A stretch of DNA of 64,000 nt from Xenococcus sp. PCC 7305 (GTDB taxonomy: Bacteria > Cyanobacteriota > Cyanobacteriia > Cyanobacteriales > Xenococcaceae): positions 1 through 64,000 of the forward strand of contig NZ_ALVZ01000230.1 in assembly GCF_000332055.1 (NCBI RefSeq), written 5' to 3'. The position numbers and the translations under genes are program-made. The notes below the pieces were generated by a model. That model was given only the letters and a program-made list of their open reading frames with translations. It did not search any database and was not told the origin of the DNA. Within the stretch, counting starts at the first letter, position 1. The number at the start of each line of letters is the position of its first letter. This document shows, in pieces, positions 38,985 through 47,200 of the stretch.

Positions 38985-40391
38985 ATGATGAATACATATT
39001 TGAACACGGGAATTGAAATTGCTTATTTAGTTGCAGCATCTTTGTTTATTCTCGGATTGAAAAAATTAGGTTCCCCTGCCACAGCTCGTCAGGGAAATTT
39101 CCTGGCAGCAGGAGGGATGCTAGTTGCAATTATTGCCACTTTATTAAATCAGTCCGTACTCAATTATGAATTGATTTTAGTTGGGATTATTGCTGGCTCG
39201 TTGATCGGCGCGATCGCAGCTCAAAAGGTAGCCATGACGGATATGCCGCAAATGGTTGGTATCTTCAACGGGGTCGGTGGTGCGGCTTCTGCTTTAGTAG
39301 CAGTGGCTGAGTTTTGGCGCATACTTAACGCTGAGGGCACTGTTTCTTTAGATGCGACATTTATTGCAATCTTGGGTGTTTTAATCGGTGGGGTGACTCT
39401 CACCGGCAGTTTACTAGCCTTTGCTAAACTACAAGGCTTAGTTTCAGGGTCTCCTGTTACTTTTCCATTCCAACAACCTTTCAATGCTTTGCTCTTAGCG
39501 AGCTTCTTGGCTGGCAGCGTTTACTTATTAATCCAACCAGAAAACCCCGCAATTTTTCTAGCTTTAACCGCCATATCTTTACTTTTTGGTGTTTTATTTG
39601 TGCTGCCTATTGGTGGTGGAGATATGCCCGTAGTAGTTTCTTTGTTAAACTCATTTTCGGGTTTAGCTGCTAGTGCTGTAGGGTTTATTCTCTACAATAA
39701 TATGCTGATCGTCGCAGGGGCTTTGGTTGGGGCTTCGGGGTTAATTTTGACCCAAATCATGTGTAAAGCCATGAATCGACCATTAACTAATGTATTGTTT
39801 GGCGCATTTGGTGGCGATAGTACTGCTGTTGGTGATGCAGGTGGTGCGGAAATCGAGAAGACCTACCGTTCTATTGACAGCGAAGAGGGAGCGATGATGT
39901 TAGGTTATGCCCGCTCGGTAGTAATTGTTCCTGGTTATGGTATGGCAGTAGCTCAAGCTCAACATGGGGTCAGAGAATTAGCCGCCCAACTGGAAAAAAT
40001 GGGTGTGGATGTTAAATATGCAATCCATCCTGTCGCCGGGAGAATGCCAGGACATATGAACGTACTCTTAGCTGAAGCCAACGTTCCTTATGATCGCCTG
40101 TACGATATGGACGATATTAACACTGAATTTGATCGCGTTGATGTCGCTCTGGTAATCGGAGCTAACGATGTGGTTAATCCCGCAGCCCGTAATGACAATA
40201 GTAGCCCCATTTATGGGATGCCCATTATTGATGTGGATAAAGCCCAACATGCCATTGTAATTAAGCGTAGTATGAGAACTGGTTTTGCAGGGGTAGATAA
40301 CGAACTATTTTACAAGGACAAAACCACCATGCTCTTCGGCAGCGCACAGGATGTTGTCTCGAAATTGGTGGGAGAAGTTAAACAATTGTAG
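38985..40391 (+). CDS. pntB: NAD(P) transhydrogenase beta subunit
   Basis: A 468-aa subunit with about eight to nine N-terminal spans (domain II) and a C-terminal NADP(H)-binding domain III. The latter has VVIVPGYGMAVAQAQH, HPVAGRMPGHMNVLLAEA, VGDAGGAEIEKTYRSID and VINPAARND-like IGANDVVNPAARNDNSS. Two consecutive ATGs (38985 and 38988) are possible starts. It completes the transhydrogenase operon. Confidence 0.96.
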   Translation: MMNTYLNTGIEIAYLVAASLFILGLKKLGSPATARQGNFLAAGGMLVAIIATLLNQSVLNYELILVGIIAGSLIGAIAAQKVAMTDMPQMVGIFNGVGGAASALVAVAEFWRILNAEGTVSLDATFIAILGVLIGGVTLTGSLLAFAKLQGLVSGSPVTFPFQQPFNALLLASFLAGSVYLLIQPENPAIFLALTAISLLFGVLFVLPIGGGDMPVVVSLLNSFSGLAASAVGFILYNNMLIVAGALVGASGLILTQIMCKAMNRPLTNVLFGAFGGDSTAVGDAGGAEIEKTYRSIDSEEGAMMLGYARSVVIVPGYGMAVAQAQHGVRELAAQLEKMGVDVKYAIHPVAGRMPGHMNVLLAEANVPYDRLYDMDDINTEFDRVDVALVIGANDVVNPAARNDNSSPIYGMPIIDVDKAQHAIVIKRSMRTGFAGVDNELFYKDKTTMLFGSAQDVVSKLVGEVKQL

Positions 40392-40550
40392 TAATTGGTT
40401 ATTCTTGACTAAGTTGGGGCGATCGAGAAGGAAGTCCCATTAATCCTAATTCAACAAAAGCAATAGGGCACATTTATTCTTAGGGGCAAGCATTTGTTTG
40501 CTCCTATTTTTTCGATAAAAATAATGGGTTGGCAGAACAAAATCACTAAA

Positions 40551-40775
40551 CACGACTTGGCAAAATTAAGTTAATTGCGAGTAAAAGGTTTTAGGTGTTG
40601 GGTGTTAGGTGTTAGGTTAATCCCGAACAACGATTAATCCAGCAATTATAGACATAAAAGTTCTTTAGATCTAAAATATTCTCCGACCTAAATCAAAATA
40701 TGACTTTTTTACCTAAAACCTACTACCTAATACCTAACACCTGTCCTGACTAGACCATAAAATTGCCAAGTTGTG
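40551..40775. repeat. 225-bp inverted-repeat element, copy B (no MITE)
   Basis: Ends CACGACTTGGCAA (40551-40563) and TTGCCAAGTTGTG (40763-40775). It is inverted relative to copy A at 36367 and equals it in length once the MITE and one target copy are removed. Arms carry TTAGGTG/CACCTAA heptamers that can pair with each other, so the whole element could fold as one long hairpin. It occupies much of the 615-bp gap between pntB and the GNAT gene. CCCTGTT-like heptamers follow near 40890-40917. Confidence 0.9.
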
Positions 40776-41006
40776 CTCTAAAAAGTTTTTGATACAATTT
40801 CATATGGCTCAAATATACGGAAAGTTTCTGCTTTTTGTTTTACTTATGGCGGTTCTCAAAGTCATGAGGCACACTTTCTTGTTCCCTCATTCCCTGTTCC
40901 CCGTTCCCTGTTCCCGAAAGCTTAGATTTACTGTACCTCACGAGTATAAGAATTGCTATAGGGTAAATATCAAGCAAGTTTCCATCTAATAAGTAGTGAG
41001 TAACTG

Positions 41007-41534
41007 ATGCAAATTCGAGAAGCAAATATCAAAGATTCCGAAGGAATTAAAAGTCTTCATCTTCAAGCATTCGATGATTCAGAAGCTAAATTGGTCTCGG
41101 ATCTGGCTGTGAATTTATTACACGAAAAATCAACAATTAAGATAATCTCATTAGTTGCGATATATAAGGATACTGTAATCGGCCACGTAACCTTTAGCCC
41201 AGTCTTCTTGGATAGTACTGGTAAACATTTTGGTTATATATTAGCCCCATTAGCAGTATTACCAGCTCACCAAAATCAAGGAGCTGGTTCCAAAATTGTC
41301 AAACATGGCTTAGATACTATTTCTTCATTAGGTGCATTTATTGTTTTTGTTTATGGCGACCCCCAGTATTATTCTAGGTTCGGCTTTAAGAAAGAACCTG
41401 CTCAAAATTTCACTCCCCCCTATGTGCTTGAGTACCCCGAAGGTTGGCAGGCAATGAAATTGAATTCTGCTGTTTTTCCTGAGGGTAGTAGGTTAACCTG
41501 TGTTAATTCTCTCAATGATCCTCAACTATGGTGA
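41007..41534 (+). CDS. GNAT family N-acetyltransferase
   Basis: A 175-aa single-domain acetyltransferase of the YhbS-like type. It has VIGHVTFSPVFLDS, the acetyl-CoA-binding loop VLPAHQNQGAGSKIVKHGL and the tail YGDPQYYSRFGFKKEPAQNF. The substrate cannot be told from sequence. It lies alone between the transhydrogenase operon and gcvT, with no strong link to either. Confidence 0.8.
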   Translation: MQIREANIKDSEGIKSLHLQAFDDSEAKLVSDLAVNLLHEKSTIKIISLVAIYKDTVIGHVTFSPVFLDSTGKHFGYILAPLAVLPAHQNQGAGSKIVKHGLDTISSLGAFIVFVYGDPQYYSRFGFKKEPAQNFTPPYVLEYPEGWQAMKLNSAVFPEGSRLTCVNSLNDPQLW

Positions 41535-41676
41535 AGTTTGCTAACTCAGTGTTTGAATTAATGCAATAGGCATGAAATGTCGAAAATCAAATAGGTGGTA
41601 TAGAGAAGGGGCATCTTCTCTTGGATTAGGTGATGTAAGTCACTCTTTGAGCGCTATTGCTGTTTGATCCCAGAAT

Positions 41677-41707
41677 CCCCATACCTTTAGGTCGAGGAGT
41701 ATGTCAA
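41677..41707 (+). mobile_element. Possible right-end hairpin remnant of an IS200/IS605-family element
   Basis: CCCCATACC, TTTA, GGTCGAGG and AGTATGTCAA in order resemble the terminal hairpin and tail found just after tnpB in many cyanobacterial IS200/IS605 elements. The in-frame residues before it (RIPIPLGRG) lie in the upstream extension of the gcvT frame. No transposase is present, so it is only a relic, and a chance match is not excluded. Confidence 0.4.
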
Positions 41708-41746
41708 AATGTGACTTGTTCAACTACCTTCGTTAAAGCAGATTTC

Positions 41747-42847
41747 ATGTCTAGCAACCTACTAAGAACTCCTCTCTACGATGTACTCAAAGAGCAAAAG
41801 GCTCGCTTTGTTCCTTTCTCTGGCTGGGAGATGCCAGTTCAATTTACAGGATTAAAAAAAGAACATCAGGCCGTGCGCTCTACAGTAGGAATGTTCGATA
41901 TTTCCCATATGGGGAAATTTACCCTAGTCGGCAAAGATTTAATTGCGGAACTGCAAGCTCTAGTTCCTTCCGATTTATCGAGATTAAAAACTGGGCAGGC
42001 TCAATATACTGTATTACTTAATGAGCAAGGCGGAATTATTGACGATATTATCTTTTACGATCAAGGTGAAACGGAGACAGGTGAACAAAAGGGTGTCTTG
42101 ATAGTTAATGCAGGGACTAAAGATAAAGACAAAGATTGGATCTTGTCTCATCTCAAGACGAGTACCTTAGAAGATTTATCTAGCGATCGCGTTTTGATTG
42201 CCGTTCAAGGAAAAGAAGCCACCAAAACCCTACAAACTCTAGTAACAGAGGATCTTTCTGCTATTAAAAGATTTGGACATCAAGATGTAACTATTTCTGG
42301 CAAACCCGCTTTTGTGGCAAGAACTGGTTACACGGGTGAAGATGGTTTTGAGTTGATGATTGAACCCGAAGCTGGTCAAGAATTATGGCGATCGCTAGAA
42401 GCTGCGGGAGTGACGCCCTGTGGGTTAGGTGCTCGCGATACTTTGCGGTTGGAAGCGGCTATGTGTCTTTATGGACAGGATATTAATGAAAAAACTACTC
42501 CTCTAGAGGCCGGATTGGGTTGGTTAGTTCATCTTGATAGCAAAGGAGATTTTATTGGGCGATCGGTTTTAGAAGAACAAAAAGCTTCGGGCTTAAAGCG
42601 TCGTTTAGTAGGACTTGCCATGCAGGGCAAACATATTGCTCGCCACGATTACCCAGTGATTTTTGAACAAGAGCAAGTGGGAATTGTTACAAGTGGCACA
42701 TCATCGCCTACTTTGGGTCAAGCGATCGCGCTAGCCTATGTACCCAAATCTCTAAGTAAAGTAGGACAGGAATTGGAAGTAGAAATTCGGGGTAAAAATT
42801 ATCCGGCAACAGTTGTAAAAAAGCCCTTTTATCGTTCTGGAAACTAA
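41747..42847 (+). CDS. gcvT: Glycine cleavage system T protein (aminomethyltransferase)
   Basis: Tetrahydrofolate-dependent aminomethyltransferase, 366 aa. It begins LLRTPLYDVLKEQKARFVPFSGWEMPVQF and has GMFDISHMGKF, the folate-contact DIIFYDQG and the ARTGYTGEDGFELM block, and ends VVKKPFYR. I start at ATG 41747. An in-frame TTG at 41657 would add 30 residues derived from an IS-like hairpin region. It acts with GcvP and GcvH, which are not in this window. Confidence 0.95.
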   Translation: MSSNLLRTPLYDVLKEQKARFVPFSGWEMPVQFTGLKKEHQAVRSTVGMFDISHMGKFTLVGKDLIAELQALVPSDLSRLKTGQAQYTVLLNEQGGIIDDIIFYDQGETETGEQKGVLIVNAGTKDKDKDWILSHLKTSTLEDLSSDRVLIAVQGKEATKTLQTLVTEDLSAIKRFGHQDVTISGKPAFVARTGYTGEDGFELMIEPEAGQELWRSLEAAGVTPCGLGARDTLRLEAAMCLYGQDINEKTTPLEAGLGWLVHLDSKGDFIGRSVLEEQKASGLKRRLVGLAMQGKHIARHDYPVIFEQEQVGIVTSGTSSPTLGQAIALAYVPKSLSKVGQELEVEIRGKNYPATVVKKPFYRSGN

Positions 42848-42861
42848 AAAAACTTCTCTGG

Positions 42862-42892
42862 AAAAATCAATGTTTCTCTACATTGGTTTTTT
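42862..42892 (+). terminator. Intrinsic terminator of gcvT
   Basis: AAAAATCAATGT at 42862-42873 pairs with ACATTGGTTTTT at 42880-42891 (one G-U pair), with a 6-nt loop and a T-run in the 3' arm. Confidence 0.8.
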
Positions 42893-43083
42893 CTCTTAGG
42901 AAATCATACTAAGGGATTTTAATCTTTTTTGAAAGCAAATTTGTAGGTTGTAATCGCATATTAATATATTCTTTCTCTAGTTAATCGTAACTTTATAAAA
43001 ATCAGATTTTATTGGCAATTAATTTATCTTCCATTATTAAAATGACAGATAAAATACAGTGATAAATATACTGAATTTTTTAT

Positions 43084-44154
43084 ATGAATACAACTTTAGC
43101 TAAACCATCACCTTCTCTGGGTGTTTCCTGTTCTCGGAGTTTTTTAAGTTGGTTGCGATCGCAAAATATTTCCCTAGGTTTTACAACCTATCAATCTTCT
43201 CGTTTGATGCTAGTTGGCACCGATGACAAAGGGAAATTTTCGGGTTTTGAAAGATTATTTAATCGTGCCATGGGCATGTATGCAGTCAATAAAAATCGGC
43301 TGTATCTGGCGACTCGTTATCAAATCTGGCAAATGGATAATGCTCTAGAGCCTGGTCAGATTTATGATGGTTATGACAAGCTTTATATTCCTCGGATTGG
43401 TTATACCACAGGAGATCTCGATGTTCATGATTTGACAGTTGATAGCCAAGGACAAATTATTTTCGTGGCGACTCGTCTCAATTGTTTAGCCACAGTCAGC
43501 GATCGCAATAGCTGTACTCCGCTGTGGCATCCGCGTTTTATTTCTAAAATTATCAATGAAGATCGTTGTCATCTTAATGGTTTAGCAATGGTGAATGGGA
43601 AGCCAGGATATGTCACGGCTTGTAGCCGCACGGATATTTTTGATGGTTGGCGCGAAAAACGTCGCAAAGGCGGTTGTGTAATTGATGTCGCTTCCAAGGA
43701 GCCGATCACTACGGGATTATCGATGCCCCATTCTCCTCGTTGGTATCAAGAAAAGTTATGGTTGCTGAATTCTGGGACAGGAGAATTTGGTTTTATTGAT
43801 TTGGCATCAGGGGAATTTGAGGCGATCGCCTTTTGTCCTGGTTATATGCGAGGTTTAGCTTTTTGGAAGAATTGGGCAATTATTGGTTTATCGAAACCGA
43901 GAGATCAAACTTTTTCCGGTTTGGCTTTACAGGAAAGATTGCAGAAAGAGGATGTGGAAGCTCGTTGTGGGTTGATGGTGATTGATCTGGGGACTGGCGC
44001 GATCGTTGATTGGTTAAGGTTGGAGGGGATCATTAGTGAGCTTTATGATGTACAGGTTTTGCCTGAAGTCACCAGGCCAATGGCGATCGGGTTTCAGAAT
44101 GATGAGATTAGTCGTTTGTTAACTCTAGATCCTTTGAAGGGTTTAGAAGGGTAG
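43084..44154 (+). CDS. DUF4915 / TIGR03032-type protein
   Basis: A 356-aa protein of the DUF4915 (TIGR03032) type, a beta-propeller-like family of unknown function. Features include SWLRSQNISLGFTTYQSSRL near the start, GMYAVNKNRLYLATRYQIW and DLDVHDLTVDSQG. Further along come HLNGLAMVNGKPGYVTACS, LSMPHSPRWYQEKLWLLNSG and YMRGLAFWKNWAIIGLSKPR. It faces the NRPS-TPR gene tail to tail, 58 bp apart. Such proteins often lie near TPR or glycan-related genes, so a shared pathway is possible. Confidence 0.8.
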   Translation: MNTTLAKPSPSLGVSCSRSFLSWLRSQNISLGFTTYQSSRLMLVGTDDKGKFSGFERLFNRAMGMYAVNKNRLYLATRYQIWQMDNALEPGQIYDGYDKLYIPRIGYTTGDLDVHDLTVDSQGQIIFVATRLNCLATVSDRNSCTPLWHPRFISKIINEDRCHLNGLAMVNGKPGYVTACSRTDIFDGWREKRRKGGCVIDVASKEPITTGLSMPHSPRWYQEKLWLLNSGTGEFGFIDLASGEFEAIAFCPGYMRGLAFWKNWAIIGLSKPRDQTFSGLALQERLQKEDVEARCGLMVIDLGTGAIVDWLRLEGIISELYDVQVLPEVTRPMAIGFQNDEISRLLTLDPLKGLEG

Positions 44155-44212
44155 AAAAATATGCGATCGCCTTTGGTAACTAGAGCGATTTCTCTGGAAA
44201 TCCTCACTTTGC

Positions 44213-47200
44213 CTAAGTTGCATGGTGTTTTAGGCTAGCTAAACTTTGCTGGACAGCCTTATGATTTGGTTGTAACCTAAGAGCGCTTTGGTAAGCGGTT
44301 ATCGCTTCTGCTACTTTCCCTTCTTTGCTCAACGCGTCTCCCAAGTTTTTATAGATTCCAAATGGGTGCTTAGGATTTAAGACAATTGCTTTTTGATAAC
44401 TAGATATAGCTGCCAGTAAATCACCATTTTTGCGCTGAGCATCACCTAATAAAGAATAAATATCGGGCTGATTGGGCCCCAAGGTAACTGCCTCTTGAGA
44501 TATGGCTATCGCTTCTGGGAAACGATCTAATTGATTTAGTATAGTAGTCAGAACTTTATAGACATTAAACTGCTGAGGATTCAATTTTAAAGAGCGATAA
44601 TAAGAATTTATTGAGCTCTCTAGGTCGCCCTGCTTACGTTGCGCATTGCCCAAGCTGTTATAAGCTTTATCGGATTTGGGGTCTAGCTCTAGAGCTTGCT
44701 GAAAAAAGGCGATCGCTTCTTCTGGCTGCTCCATTCTAGATAAAGTGTTTCCCAGAGCCATACATACTGGGTATTGTCGGGGATTGATGGCTAAAGAATC
44801 AAGATAAGCTTGTCTGGCCGCCGGAAAATTCTGCTGCTGACTATGATCATTGCCCAGTTTTTTATAATAATTTGCCGATTGATTGACATTTAATGCGATC
44901 GCCATATCGTAACTTTGAACTCCGGCTTCTGTCTGACCACTCCTGATCTGAGCAGAGCCTAATTGGCAATGAAGCTCAGGGTTATGGGGATCTAACTTGA
45001 TAGCTTCAAGACAAATTTTGATAACTTCTTCTGTCTGATTCAATCTATTTAGTGCCAATGCCAAATCTTGGTAAAACCAAAAATTTGCTGGTTCGAGTGC
45101 GATCGCTTTTTGATAGTTGGTTACTGCTTCAGCAAAATTATTCTGTTTCGTCTGGGCTTTTCCTAGCAAAAAATAAAGTTCACCATTACTCGTCTCCAAC
45201 TCTAGAGCTTTTTTGTACGCAACTATCGCTGCGGATAAATTTTCCTGATCAGCCAAGGCAATCCCCAGGTTTTGATAGAGGGCAGCAGATTGTTGAGGAT
45301 CAACTGCGATCGCTTTTTGATAGCTAATAATAGCTCTTGCCATATCTCCTTTCTCAAACTGAGAGTTACCCCGGCCAAGATAAACAGCAGCATTTTCTGG
45401 TTGCGATCTAATAGCGTTAACCACCTCGACTGGGACAATTGTTGTGGTAGAACCCTTCTGCTTAAACCAGGTTACTCCTTCTTCGACCAGATCCAGTTCT
45501 AACAAGTAACGACCCTCTGTTAACGGTGCGGTTACAGTCAAAGATAGTTCAATTTCCTCTCCTGGAGGCAAATCCTGGGATAAGTCTACTCTCCCATCAG
45601 ACCATTGAATGAGATTCCCCTTCTCATCTAGCCAATGATTACCTAGAGTGATGCCACTAATTTGAGTTTCTTGCCATAAAACTGGGCTAATATTCTTGAC
45701 TGTTACGGGAATGGCAACTGATTTTCCAGTTGCAAAATTGGTCAATTTAGGGAAAATCATCTGTGCTTGATATGCTCTCCTTGGTAAAAACTGCGGGGTA
45801 GCCGCCAATGATGCTTCCTCAATATAGGAATGTAATTTTTTGGTAAGCAATTGAATATTGGGTTCACTGAAATACTGCCCATGACTGCAAGGAAGCAAGT
45901 CAACGGATAATTCTCCTGTATAAAATTTGTGCCAGCCGAGTTCTGGCTTTTGGAAATATTTATAAGGGTTGAGATGGCTGTCGCGACCAAAAAATAGAGA
46001 CACTCTGCCTGTATAGATTTGGGGGATAAACCTTTCTAGTAAACATAATAGAGTTATCTGTTTTCCTTGGCGTTGGAGTTGCTGGGCAATTTCAAAGATA
46101 ATCAAGGTACTTTGACAGTTGCCGCCCAAGAGATAGGGCCCATTAGGGTCTATAGTTAAAATCTCTGCAACATAGTGACTTGCCAAAGCTTTGATGTTAT
46201 CTGGAGTATATTTCATCAAGAGATGACCCGATCTCATCCCATAGGTCGGTCGGTCTGCTCCTAAATACTTTGCCAGTTGGGATAATTCTCGAAAACCCTG
46301 TAGGCACCAAAAAAGAGGTTGGGCTTGACCCTTAGTGTTCAGACCGATGATCAAAGAGTTTGGCTGGACTCTTTTGCCCTGCCATCCAGCAGTGTAGGCT
46401 AGTAATTGATGATAAAGTTCCTCACTCAGTTCTGGATGTTTTTCTACTTGTGTAGATGTTAGTGATTTTTTAGCGGTTGTTACTATTTCTTGATCGAGTA
46501 TCTTAGCAAGCTCGGCAATCGTACCCAATTGAAAGAGTGCAGCCAGAGGTACTTTTCTCTTAAATACCTGTTCAATTTCTGCTATCAGACGCACAGATAA
46601 GAGGGAATGTCCCCCAAGGTCGAAGAAGTTATCATAGATGCCGACTTCATGATCTAACCATAATATTTTTGCCCAAATTTCTGCTAGTTTTTGTTCTGTA
46701 GAGTTGCGAGGTGCGACATAAGTTTCTGCCGCTGTTTGCCTGACTAGGTTAACTTTGGCTAGTGCACGACGATCTACTTTGCCACTAGGGGTTAAAGGCA
46801 TTGCTTCTAGAGGAACTAGAGCAGAGGGAATCATATAATTGGGGAGCTTCTGCCTCAAGAAACCCCGTAGTTCTTCTAGAGAAGGAACCTGTTCTTGGGT
46901 GGGGATAATATAGGCGATTAGGCGTTTATCTCCGGGGCAATCTTCGCGGACTAATACGATACTTTCCTCTATATGGGAATGTTGTGTCAGGATGGTTTCG
47001 ATTTCTCCTGGTTCGATACGATAGCCGCGAATTTTCACTTGATTATCGATTCTACCCAAGAATTCAATGTTGCCATCTCGCAAATAACGAGCCAAGTCCC
47101 CAGTTTTGTAAAGTCGTACCGAATTATCGAAGGGATTGACAATAAATTTCTCTTGATTTGAGTCTGGACGGTTGAGATAACCTCTGGCTAAACTAGATCC

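Noticed and set aside
40771-40989. 72-codon ORF before the GNAT gene
   Set aside because: Runs through a CCCTGTT heptamer region and repeat edge; no coding character.
41535-41746. Glycine riboswitch before gcvT
   Set aside because: No recognisable paired glycine aptamer cores; the structured part is better explained by an IS-like end hairpin.
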